Shown piece by piece: positions 45,737 through 56,100 of a stretch of DNA of 64,000 bases (positions within the stretch are counted from its first letter, which is position 1; each line of letters begins with the position of its first letter). The stretch is from Prosapia bicincta (Eukaryota; Arthropoda; Insecta; Hemiptera; Cercopidae): assembly GCA_036971475.1 (NCBI GenBank), contig JBAIZL010000005.1, positions 163,232,886-163,296,885 of the forward strand, in the 5' to 3' direction. Below the pieces are notes generated by a model. The model was not told where the DNA came from, ran no database searches, and saw nothing but the letters and a program-made list of their open reading frames with translations. The translations under genes were made by a program, and so were the position numbers.

Positions 45737-47447
45737 GATTGATGGAGGAGACGTATGTAATGAAGGTGGTCAGGAACTCTGAGAAGGTGTTGGGAGGTGC
45801 AGTCAGGATCCGTACTAGGAATGCACCCAGTCTGCCCGTGAAGGCTTCCCAGGTCAGTGACGGGTTGAGAACCTTGAGAAAAGGTTCGAAGGACGTCTTT
45901 GCCCAGTCTGACGGAGAGGGCGTGGATGAGGTCTGGGCGGGTGTTGGCTCAGGACGAGCTGGAGTTGGCACTGGACGAGCTGGTGTTAGCTCGGGCTTAG
46001 CTGGTGCCACCGATGGCTTTGCTCGCCTCTCCTTCAGGTTCTTGGGCGGGAGAGCTCTCGCCCGCGGAACAAGAGGTAGTACGGGCTGCTCAATTGCGGC
46101 TGCAGGAGCTGGACCCGGGGTCGGTGAGGGTGTTATTGGTACAAGCACAGGCTTTGGAGGAACAGCCGGTTTTTGGATGGATGGAATTGGCAGTGGTGCC
46201 GGCCTCACTGAGGGGGCCGGTTTTGATGCCTGTGCGTAGGAGAGGGTAGGTGTTGTGAGCCTGTGTGTGATCGCAGGCGTGTTTCTTGTTTTGGCGAGGC
46301 TTGTGGGATTACTTTCCCTTTCAGCCTTCTTCCTAGCCTGGGCCTTGTTCTTGGATGCCTGCTTTATTATGTTACAACCGCGATAGTTCGCGGTGTGGTT
46401 CAGTCCACAGAGGACGCACTTGAAGTCCTCTCGACCCTTGGTACAGTCCCTCGAGTTGTGAGAGTCTCCGCACTTGACGCACCGAGGATCTGCCCTACAA
46501 CAGCTTGTTGTGTGGCCAATCCTCTGGCATCTGAAGCACTGTACCGGGCCGGTGGGCGCCCTATAAGCCTCTACTCGTACTTTGCTGTAGCAGACTGATT
46601 TTAACTCCATGGCTTTGCTTAGATCCTCTTGTGACCTAAGCTCCGCCAGGTACATTGGGAGAGGCGCCTTCGTAAATTGCCCCCTCATTTGGGACACCTT
46701 AAGGACGTCTAGTCCCGCAACTGTTAGGTCGCTTTCGACCTCTGTTGGGAGTGTACTTTCGTGCACTCCCCTAATTACTACTTTAAAAGTCTTTTCGGTA
46801 TCTAGCCGGTAGACGTGATGGGGCACCCCCAATTCCCTCAAGTGCCTCTGCAGATTGATGTAGTCTTTATAGTTAGACGTCTGGAGCTTAACCCCGTCTC
46901 TAACTTTGGTGGCCATGTAGAAGTACGGCTCATACTTCTTTTGGAATTCCCTGCTGATGTCTACAAGTCGGTGTTGATCTGGGTAGATCGTTATGGCTGG
47001 TATAGCCACTGTCCTTGTTTGTGTATTGGTGGTCTCTACTGTTGTTGTCTGTTGTATTTGTGGCGAAGCACAGCGGATAGGCCCCGGTGGCACAAACAAA
47101 ACGTCCTTGGTTCCGGAAGCCTTCCGCTTAGCCTCGTTTCCTGAATCTGAGAGGCGGGTCTGCTGCCTCCTCTTTCTACGGATCACCTTCCGGTACCCGG
47201 TGTGGTCCGTGATCGACTCGGCTTCAGAGTCCGCTGTGAGAGTGTAGTCTGTGCGTTCTGAGTCTGTTATGTTAGTTGTCGAAGGGTGGCCCTGATAAGG
47301 ACCCCCAATCGCCGCCGCGGGCGGCGCCGGACCGGGCTCGTCAGTGCCGATCCCCTCCATAGGAGAGGCTCGACCCTGAAAAGGACCGTCCCCAGCACCG
47401 CCCGCCGCGGCGACCGGAGCTCCAGCGGCTCGGTCCCCTGTCGGCAT
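45729..47447 (-). CDS. Jockey ORF1 gag-like nucleic-acid chaperone, intact frame (572 aa)
   Basis: This is an uninterrupted frame. Residues 85-115 are basic (RKVIRRKRRQQTR). The middle (about 150-300) is the conserved Jockey ORF1 region with RHLRELGVPHHVYRLDTEKT and FKVVIRGVHEST, a PRE_C2HC-like domain. Three zinc knuckles follow at 304-358: CFRCQRIGHTTSCC, CVKCGDSHNSRDC and CVLCGLNHTANYRGC. The C-terminal third is rich in Pro/Ala/Thr with TPARP repeats. ORF1 proteins bind element RNA and are needed for retrotransposition. The + strand open frames opposite it are shadows. With ORF2 broken the copy cannot move alone but could still make ORF1p. Confidence 0.92.
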   Translation of the reverse strand: MPTGDRAAGAPVAAAGGAGDGPFQGRASPMEGIGTDEPGPAPPAAAIGGPYQGHPSTTNITDSERTDYTLTADSEAESITDHTGYRKVIRRKRRQQTRLSDSGNEAKRKASGTKDVLFVPPGPIRCASPQIQQTTTVETTNTQTRTVAIPAITIYPDQHRLVDISREFQKKYEPYFYMATKVRDGVKLQTSNYKDYINLQRHLRELGVPHHVYRLDTEKTFKVVIRGVHESTLPTEVESDLTVAGLDVLKVSQMRGQFTKAPLPMYLAELRSQEDLSKAMELKSVCYSKVRVEAYRAPTGPVQCFRCQRIGHTTSCCRADPRCVKCGDSHNSRDCTKGREDFKCVLCGLNHTANYRGCNIIKQASKNKAQARKKAERESNPTSLAKTRNTPAITHRLTTPTLSYAQASKPAPSVRPAPLPIPSIQKPAVPPKPVLVPITPSPTPGPAPAAAIEQPVLPLVPRARALPPKNLKERRAKPSVAPAKPELTPARPVPTPARPEPTPAQTSSTPSPSDWAKTSFEPFLKVLNPSLTWEAFTGRLGAFLVRILTAPPNTFSEFLTTFITYVSSINHG

Positions 47448-47854
47448 TAGGTGGCCCTAAGGTTAACTTAAAAACTACCGTTACTTCACTCAGATTGCTC
47501 TGAGAGAAGCAACCACCAGGTTACTGTTAAGGTTGGCTCGCCTGTCCACTCAGCCTGGCCTTCCCCACAGTAAGTGCAGCCTGGTCTTTACAGGCGGGGT
47601 TTGCTTGAAGCCGGCACACAGAATGTGGGTTGCTAAATCGCTACCCAGTCCTCTGAGTTCGCCGGCACTCACTCAATCCACGCCGGTAACACTCTCCAAA
47701 AAATGCCTTGAAAAAGGCTGGGTGCCTTAAGGAAGGCTGTAGTCCTCTCGCTCTGGCTTGAAGCTAGAAGTAGTGCTCTCCAAGTTTGTCAGTTGTTGCT
47801 CTGCAGGCTGCTCAGAAGAGAGATAGTTTTTCCTATAGTTTCTTACACGCATAT

Positions 47855-48840
47855 TTGTTTACAGCGTATATATGGCTATTTAGAGTATATTGCATGCTGG
47901 CTTAACATAGTATATATGCCTGAATGTTGGCTTAGCACTGTATGTATATAGGTTGCGTAAATTATATTGTAGTATTTGTTGACCGTCATCTACGTGGGCG
48001 TGATAGGTTGTGCATTGTTAGGTATACCATATAGTACTTCCCGTATTATACGGTTGCCAGGTTCTACCTGATAGACGAGGTGTAAATGTGTGTCAGGCTC
48101 AGATCATATAGGCTTTGGCCAGTGGTTTACCGACATAGTAGCCGCATTTAGGGATTCATGTAAGTCGGCTTGGCATAGTATGTATGCAGGTTTACACGCA
48201 TATTTGTTTAACACATTATGTGTGCTATCATGTATGTAGGCTTAACGTGGTATATACGCCTATTATAGCTTGCATGTTGGCTTAGCATCGTTTTAGGATC
48301 GTTTTATATCATATATTTATTCACGTTTTGTAATAGCCTCATTATTAGTGTTTCTCCATATATACCTTTATTTCTAGATACATTTACAGCTATAGGATAT
48401 ATCCATTGAGGCTATTTGATTATTTACACTGATTTCTGATTATATATGTAGGCCTTGGTATGCCGATATTACATAGTAAGTTGATATAGTAATCAAAACA
48501 TAAACACGCGCCTAGATTCACAACGACACAGCCGTGCGGGTTTTAAGCTTGCTATAGCGGTCACCGGCTGCCGTTGCGGTTTTAAGATAATGTGTTATCT
48601 CTGCAGGTTTGCACATGTCTAGCTTTACACGGTCACCGGCTATGTAGGCCAAACGTATTCCCTGAAACGACAGGGCTTTGTTGCATTGTTTATTAATTTA
48701 GTAGCATAGACAAATTTTGAGTTTGACAAACATAACCCCTTGCCCTGCATTAGCCAATTTATTTAGGGGTAGAACACTCTAGTTAGGGTGAGCCTACTAC
48801 TTGCCTAGAGTCGCTCGGGCCTCGATCAGAGATACGTCAT
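47855..48840 (+). repeat. Right continuation of the 'GTTTACACGCATATTTG' satellite and diverged spacer
   Basis: The interrupted unit resumes immediately after the target duplication (TTTGTTTACAGCGTATAT). An unbroken relative, GTTTACACGCATATTTGTTT, is at 48191-48210. Later text becomes AT-rich and less regular, with GATAATGTGTTATCTCTGCA occurring here (48585) and in a related form near 49280. Confidence 0.75.
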
Positions 48841-48859
48841 CAGATATATTAAATTAGAG

Positions 48860-50060
48860 CCTGACTCTAGTGTGAATTTGCCTCGGGCCTTTCTCCAGGG
48901 TGGCTCTAACTAAGTGCTGGCTTAGGGATGGCTTTACCTAAGTCCATACTCCATGGAGGCTATACCTAAGGCCTAGCTCCTGGGTGACTCCAGTATGACT
49001 TTACCTATGACCCTATTCCAAGGTAACTTTACCTAAGAATTGGTGGAGGTATTTGTCTTGGTCGAGATGCTGTAATTGATATAGCAACCATCCTGGCCAG
49101 ACTCGTGGGTAGCTTTACTTAAAGTCTATCTCTAAAGAGCCTTTACCTAAGACCAGGCTCCAAGGTAGCTTTACCTTAGGCCTTTTCTCCAGGTGGCTTT
49201 ACTTAAGGGCCGGCCTTGGGTTGGCTAAATCCACGCAGCAGGGATGCTATACCTGAGGTTTGGGTGGCTCTACCTCCAAGATAGTGTGTTATCTCTGCAG
49301 GTTTGCACTTGTCTAACACACGGTTACCGGTTATGTAGGCCAAACGTATTCCCTCAAGCGAGGCTTTGTTGCATTGTTTATTATTTAAGTAGCATAGACA
49401 AATTTTGAGTTTGGTAATCATGTCCCGTGCTCCTGGGTGACTTTTACCTAGGACCCGATCATTTTTTGCAATCTGAACACTACCCCAGGTGAACCCTCCC
49501 CCACAGCTTGCCAAAATGGACTTTAAACATAGCCCCTACGGTTGTTTAGTCATTTGATCTAACCGATCGATTTTTGGCAATTTCATATATTATTAAAAAA
49601 AACCCCAACCTAAAGCCTTACTCTAGTGTGAATTTACCTAAGGGTTTTCTCGAGCGCGGCTTTACTTGAGGGTTGGCCTCGGGATGGCTTTTACCTGAGG
49701 CCTTGCTCAATGTTAGCCTTACCTAAGGCCCGGCTGCAGGGTGGCCTTACCTCGAGCATGACTCCGGGGTAACTTTACCTAAGGCCAGGTTCCTAGGGCA
49801 TGGCTTCGGATTGGCTATACCTAAGGCCCGGCTCCTGGCTGGATTTACCTCGAGCACGACTCCAGGGTGACTCTACCGAAGGTCTGACACCTGGGTGGCT
49901 TTACCTAAGGTCAGGATCCCAGGCGATTTTACCTCGAGCACGACTCCTGGGTGATTCTACCGAAGGTCTGACACCTGGGTGGCTATAACTAAGGTCAGGA
50001 GCCCAGGCGATTTTACCTCGAGCACGACTCCTGGGTGACTTTTACCTAGGACCCCGATCA
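48860..50060 (+). repeat. Second array of the 28-bp 'GGCTTTACCTAAGGCC' family, with longer blocks
   Basis: About 30 units, some grouped in longer units with CTCGAGCACGACTCCTGGGTGA. A copy of the TIR inner motif (CGATCGATTTTTGGCAATTT) lies inside at 49563, showing that TIR sequence was copied into the array. Confidence 0.8.
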
Positions 50061-50157
50061 TTTTCGGCAATCTGAAAACAACCCCCTGGTGAACCCGCCC
50101 CCGCAACGGTCCATAATGGACTTTATACATACCACATACAGTCATTTGATCCAACCG

Positions 50158-50696
50158 ATCGATTTTTGGCAATTTCATATTTTATTTAAAAACTACCCAT
50201 AGGTGAAACCACCCCCGCAGCAGTCCGTACTGGACTCTACACATATCCCGTACTGTCTGTTGATCCATCCGATCGATTTTTGGCAATTTCATATTTTATT
50301 TAAAACCTACCCCTAGGTGAAACTACCCCCAACCGTAGCGATAATGCACTCTAGACTCACCCTATCAGTCAAGGCACGTTTTCCCAAATATTTTTCGAAA
50401 ACTACGCCCATCCCGAATCTACCCCCGGAGCTACCCCCGGGGATGGTCCTGAACGTAGCTGAGGACACCCCCACACGTAGGTTAGGTTGGATGCAATTTG
50501 GCTAGCTTAGGTCAGTGGGAATATAATATTTTTTTCCAAAAACTACCCCCCACCCCTCTAAACGTGGTCGAACCCACCCCGAAGGCTACGATCAAGGCCG
50601 CGGCAGCCGCCTGCATCATCCAAAACTACCCCTATAGTCCTAGGTTACGTACAGGCAGAGTTAGGGGTAGTTTTGCCAAAGTGGGGTCGGTTCTAC
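50158..50696 (-). repeat. Right terminal inverted repeat of the foldback element
   Basis: Inverse of 38839-39323, with a ~55-bp extra block (GCTACCCCCGGGGATGGTCC..CACACGTAGG, ~50430-50485). The outer end is CCAAAGTGGGGTCGGTT then CTACT. Confidence 0.85.
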
Positions 50697-51300
50697 TAAT
50701 GTATCACAGAAACGTAGGAGAGAAGGTTTGTGATTATTGCTAAATCCTTACTTTTGATCAAATGTATTATCCAATGTATTAACACCTTATTTCTTTGCCT
50801 TTTGTGTTTGGATCCTTATTTCTTTATCGTGTCCCCAAAATAATTCTTTGCTCATTTACTGTAGTATCAAGATGCCACTATTCTGAGATAGTGTAGTAGT
50901 AGGATAGATAAAGAAGCCCACATGGAAAACCTCTACAATTACGTAAATAAAACATGATATTCATAAATCATATAGAGGCTGATTATGCTTTATTTGCATA
51001 CTTTGAAGTTTAAGGATAATTTACTAAACTTGTCTAAAGTAAAGCTTCTCTCTAGAACTCTAGAGCCACGGGAATGGTGACTAGAGTAAGGAGCAGCAAA
51101 GCTCCACCAAGTAACCCTCTTCAGTATTGTACTCGTATATTTCACGTTCATAACTAACGAAGGGGCGTATACAGGTGATATCTTGTACCGATTGTTTAAA
51201 TTACAAAGGCAAGCGGGCCATCAGTTCCCCCCCCCCATCCCTCCCAGGAAGCCCTGTACTGGTGTCAACATGTCGCTTGTTTGCCAAGTTTGAGTGTTAC
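50697..51300 (+). repeat. Repeat R, copy R-B (right part after the foldback element)
   Basis: It continues R as GAAGGTTTGTGATTATTGCT, CTATTCTGAGATAGTGTAGT, TTTATTTGCATACTTTGAAG, matching 27000-27740 and 62700-63850. This is the right flank that was once joined to 38838. Confidence 0.75.
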
Positions 51301-51709
51301 TAAGTAAGTAAAAAATGCTAACATTCAACATATAGTATAGATATTTTATTTTAATAATATAATGTTAACATTTGTAAATAATCTAGGGAAAAATTTTTAA
51401 AAATAGAAACATATTATATAACCTTTTTCTATAATTCTGTGGTAATTCTTAAGTTTACCGAGAGGAAATATTTTTGAAACAGAGTTGTATGAATTGAACT
51501 TTCTTGTTCGAAAATGATTAAAGTATCCTGGCGGTAAATAAACGTGATTTCTAATCAATTATGTTTTTTAAAACATGAAAATGTTTAAATAAAACCGAAA
51601 CATAGACGTATTGCAACAACATTTGTCTGGCATAAAATACTTGTCACCAGTTGTCGCCCTTGTATACGAGCTTACTATTATCCAGGTAAAAGTTCAGTGA
51701 TCATCAACG
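51301..51709. other. AT-rich spacer without a recognised gene
   Basis: No coding or repeat signal was seen. Confidence 0.5.
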
Positions 51710-51903
51710 CTGCAATTTGTCAGAGACATTAGAGATTCCATCCTTCTTGACCACTTCTCCCTGGACATTACTCAGGAACCACGTTTTCCTTTCAAGCCCC
51801 CTATGATTACTAAAACCAATACTAACTTATTGGAACCATTCTCTAAGAAAGAACTAACTTAAGTTTTATTTCAGAAAAGTAAAGATACTGTTCGGTTACT
51901 TGC

Positions 51904-51965
<62 letters not shown>

Positions 51966-52720
51966 AGTGCATTAGTCTACACAGATGGTTCCTCTGATAT
52001 TGGCTGTAATAGAGGTGATGTAGGGATCTTCCTCATTCACCCATCAGGAAATAACGTCAGGCTCAAAATATCCACTGGCCAAATTGCTTGAAACTTCACT
52101 AGTGACCTAATTCCTATTAAAGAGTCACTTACCCACTGTCGCTCTTTTCCTCCTCCTAACCATTCAATAGAAAAAACTGTAATTTTCTCAGACTCAAAAT
52201 CAGCACTAGAAACCACACATATTGGTGAGCCAAGACTGACAGAAGAAATTAATACACTTCTCCATTCATTAAATTTGCATATCATTCTCCAGTGGATCCC
52301 TGTTCATGTCGGAATTGAGGATATTGAGTGTGCAGATGCCCATGCAAAGGAAGCACGTGACGAAGATCAAACTTTAACAGTTACTCATACAGATATGCCA
52401 AGTGAAAAATCTAGATCAACCAGTATTTTAGCAAGGCAACCATCCCTGATCTAAATTGCCCAGGAAAACTTTCCTCTACAATAACTAAGCTGCGTACTGA
52501 ACATTTCAAGGGTATGGAGATATCACAAAATAATATAAAATCTTATCCCATTTGCAAGTACTGTCCCCAATCACAACTAACCCCAGATCATGTTTTGACT
52601 GCAAAGCCATTGTCCGTTCCCTCCGTCAACTTGGAGCACCGCCAATTGAAATGCTCCATAGCCTTCGGGCTACAGAACTGGCAGATCTTGTAATCCGGAC
52701 TTTTGGAGGAATATGAACTT
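51710..52720 (+). pseudogene. Non-LTR ORF2 3' fragment: RNase H and tail, interrupted by an A60 tract
   Basis: Left of the A tract, RDIRDSILLDHFSLDITQE resembles the linker before RNase H. Right of it the RNase H reads ALVYTDGSSDIG (first Asp), a stop, IPIKESLTHCRS (where the Glu block lies), VIFSDSKSALE (third acidic residue) and LQWIPVHVGIEDIECADAHAKEA (last block). A tail with CKYCPQS follows in shifted frames to about 52720. There are many stops. The origin is clear; it is dead. It is from a different subfamily than 19090-19546 and 56101-59704. Confidence 0.8.
51905..51964 (+). repeat. Poly(A), 60 uninterrupted A's
   Basis: Unusually long and pure for a genomic tract. It lies within a decayed coding region, not at its 3' end. 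Confidence 0.95.
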
Positions 52721-53089
52721 ATGGCACTTTGCACACAAATAGACACGACAACAACAAAATTTCAGTATATATTTTTATGTAGAGAAATATGGATGGATTT
52801 TAAATTTGGGGACTATTGTGGGAGTTTGCATACCCGGTATGGTATAAGGAAATATGTTCATAAAAAATATGTAGGAAGAAACACTTGTGTTTCTAAACGG
52901 AGAGCAAGAGTTGTTGGTTGTTGTTAAGACTTGGAGGCTGGAGAACGAACGATTCTTTTGCAACACTTCGTGATGTCTTACTGATAATATTATTTTATTA
53001 ATTTATATTTTGGATTCACATGAACCACGCACTTAAATGTAATACAAAATCAATTACAATTTATATTTGCTTCTTCCTCTAATAGCTTA
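52721..53089. other. Spacer without a recognised gene
   Basis: Short frames only, with no support. Confidence 0.45.
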
Positions 53090-54480
53090 AAACAAAATAT
53101 ATATTTATCGACTAACATGAAAATACACGCGAAAATATTAACGCTCTGCAGAGATATTTTGAGCCACGATTACGTCCTTATTTTGCCGCACGATGATGAA
53201 ATCAATCGTCTTCGTGGCCAGATGTCAATCAAATTCAGAAAATTAATTCATTGCCCGGAGATATCCTAAATGATATAGCTCTGACAGGATTTCAATAGTT
53301 TAATCCATACAAGTTGGTTTGAAGACATAAATAATTTGTTATTCTAGTTATTGCATCATACTCTACGAAATATTTAGAAGTCCGTATTAAACTCTCGACA
53401 TGTTTCCGTGGTACAATGCAAATTGGTTGCTATGACAACAATGACATTTTTAATTTAACAAAATGCTTTGTAATTAGTTTTTATGCACTTTTTTGAACAC
53501 TTAATATTTTTCTCGCCTAAACAGAAAAATCAGACAGGGCGTGTGGTAACACCTGAGTTGTCTAAACACTAAAGTGATGAAGTATGTGATATATTAGTTC
53601 GAGAGTCGAGAGTGGCGGGTTTCATTAGTCTCACACTATAGCCTCTTCTATAGTTGCTAAATCAAAGTTTGAACCTCCGATCTTTTTAATAAAATATTAT
53701 TGCCTAGCTCTAGCAAATAGTTCCTTCTTTTAAAGCCTTTTACTCCCTGAATGTCTGTTTATACTTTAATTTTACCTGTTTAAGGATCAGTGCAATTTAA
53801 GTCCCAGGGTTTACTTATTTAATGAAATGAATACTTATTTTGGCGGTTATTTTAACAGAATCCTTTCTAGCTAAGATATTGGGGTTATCGAGATGTTTCT
53901 ACACGTCTATATAGCTGTATGTATGAGATGTATACACCTATTTTAGTTTAAATTAAATGATATCATATGATTTTAGACAACAGCTGATTTTATACTATGC
54001 TCTATGTGATGTTGTAGTTTAGTCATTTAAGGCGTTAGTTAGATTGTTTTATTTATTGTACATTCTTGAGTAAAAAATATTACTATTAATTATCAGGTAA
54101 TAAATATTATTATTTCAATATATGTTTCTACAATTACTTCAATGTAGTTATCACGAGTTATAATTTTAAAAAACTTTATTCCCTTATTTAGTAAATTTAA
54201 TAAACGTTTTCTATTAAATATATTCTTTTATTGTTAAATACATTAATTCGATTATATTGAAACATCTATTAGTTTCGATCTTTAAATAAAGTATTCACTT
54301 TTGGCATCCAGTCCCACTCACTACCAAACACAGTTTGTTTTCAATATAACGCCATAGGTATTGTTATTAAATTTCTATAAAATGTCAGAGTTTGCTGTTG
54401 TACGGAATCATTGCGTTTGTAGTGACGGTTATTACTTCCATTTAATTTCATTAGATAACATATTAAGTAATGACATATTG
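53090..54480 (+). repeat. Tandem duplication, unit 1 (~1.39 kb)
   Basis: ACATGAAAATACACGCGAAAA at 53115 pairs with ACATGAAAATACATGCGAAAA at 54507, an offset of 1392 bp, and similarity continues through GATTACGTCCTTATTTTGCC, CACTAAAGTGATGA and GTAATAAATATTATTATTTC to about 54480. Noncoding as far as I can see. Confidence 0.9.
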
Positions 54481-54481
54481 A

Positions 54482-55862
54482 TATTAAAATATATATTTAT
54501 AGAGTGACATGAAAATACATGCGAAAAAATTAATGCCCTACAGAGACATCCTGAGTTACGATTACGTCCTTATTTTGCCACACGATGATGAAATCAATCG
54601 TCCTCGCAGCCAGACGTCAATCAAACTCAGGAAATTAATTCATTGCCCGGAGATATCCTGAATGCTCAGCTCTGACAGGATATCTTTAGTTCAATCCATA
54701 CAAGTTGGTTTGAAGACACAAACCATTTTTTGTTCTAGCTATTGCATCATACTCTACGAAATATTTAAAAGTCCGTATAAACTCTTGACATGTTTCTGAA
54801 GTGCAATGCAAAATGGTTGCTATGACAATAATGAGACTTTTAATTGGACAAAATGCTTTGTAATTAGTTTTTATGCACGTTTTTGAAGTGAAAACAGAAC
54901 ACTCAAGTGTTTTGCTCGCCTGAACAGAAAAATCAGACAGGGCATGTGCTAACATCTGAGTTGTCTAAACACTAAAGTGATGACGTATGTGATATATTAG
55001 ATCGAGAGTCGAGAGTGGCTGGTTTCATTAGTCTCACACTACAGCCTCTTCTATAGTGGCTAAATCAAAGTTTGAACCTCCGATCTCTTTAATAAAATAT
55101 TATTCCCTAGCTCTAGCAAATAGTTAAATAGTTCCTTCTTTAAAAGTCTATTACTCCCTCAATGTCTGTTTATACTTTAATTTTACCTGCTTAAGGATCA
55201 GTCAAATTTAAGTCCGAGGGTTTACTAATTTATTGAAATGAATATTTATTTTGGCGGCCCACACAGAATTCTTGCATGATGAGAAGTATTCGTGTTATCG
55301 AGATGTTTCTACACGCCTATATAGCTGTATGTATGTGCTGTATTCAACTACTTTAGCTTAAATATAGTGATAACATATGATTTTAGACAACAGCTGATTT
55401 TATATTATGCTATAGTTGGTAATGTTGTAGTTTAGCCGTTCAACACGATAGTTAGATTGTTTTATTTATTGTACATTATCAAGTAAAAATATTATTAATC
55501 ATTATTTCTCATCAGGTAATAAATATAATTATTTCAATAGATGTTTCTACAATTACTTCAATGTAGTTATTACGAGTTATATATTAAAAAATCTTCATTC
55601 CTTTATTTAGTAAATCTAATAAACATTTTCTATTAAATGCATTTATTTTATTGTTAAATACATCAATTCGTTTATATTAAAACCTCTATTACTTTCGTTC
55701 TTCAAATAAAGTATTCCCTACTGTCGTCCAGTCCCATAGGCTATATTGTCAACACTGTTCCATAAAACGTCGGAGTTTGCTATTGTACATAATCATTGCG
55801 CTTGTAGTAAAGGTTATTATTTCCATTTAATTTCATTAGATAAAATAATAAGGAATACCAAC
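54482..55862 (+). repeat. Tandem duplication, unit 2 (~1.39 kb)
   Basis: Second copy of the block above, with scattered substitutions and small indels. It ends near TTTCATTAGATAAAATAATA. Confidence 0.9.
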
Positions 55863-56100
55863 ACATGACAGTAACTTATCAAACGCGGTTCACGATAGCA
55901 CACTATAATCTATTTATAAATTTTTAGGTAATTTTTTTTTTATTTGGTAGGATATCAATCACACTACCCACACCAGAAGACCTTTATAATTACGTCAACT
56001 GACTGTGTACTGTTTTTTTTTTTTTAAATTTAACTTGGGAGCGGGTTTGAATTGCCCGAAGCACTGCTACCTTAAGGTATATTGTACTTACCTCCCTGAT

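Larger units (their letters stand above)
42498..47842 (-). mobile_element. Jockey-clade non-LTR retrotransposon, apparently near full length
   Basis: TTACACGCATAT occurs at 42486-42497 and again at 47843-47854, flanking the element as a 12-14 bp target duplication whose exact end is blurred by the T run. On the minus strand the order is a ~395-bp leader, ORF1 (47447-45729), ORF2 (45736-43048), a ~525-bp 3' UTR and a ~26-nt poly(A) (T run 42497-42522 on the + strand). The target is one unit of the satellite array inside the foldback element. Two frameshifts in ORF2 inactivate it. The region is far richer in GC than its surroundings. Confidence 0.92.
38839..50696. mobile_element. Foldback-like element with ~0.5-kb TIRs and satellite interior (11.9 kb with nested Jockey)
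   Basis: The ends (38839-39323 and 50158-50696) are inverted copies that differ by few substitutions and one ~55-bp block. The interior is mostly several tandem arrays and, apart from the nested Jockey element, shows no open frame of interest. Flanks on both sides are repeat R, and copy R-C is uninterrupted at the corresponding place. CAGAAACGTA occurs immediately left (38829-38838) and just right (50707-50716), so a target duplication of 10 bp or more is likely, though 9-10 bp separate the right copy from the TIR edge. Without the Jockey insertion it is ~6.5 kb. A Mutator-like foldback is a guess from TIR length and duplication size. Confidence 0.75.

Noticed and set aside
45739..47730. + strand frames of up to 166 codons opposite the retroposon ORFs (also 43.0-45.2 and 56.3-60.7 kb)
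   Set aside because: Antisense shadows of GC-rich retroposon coding DNA; the minus strand carries the recognisable domains.
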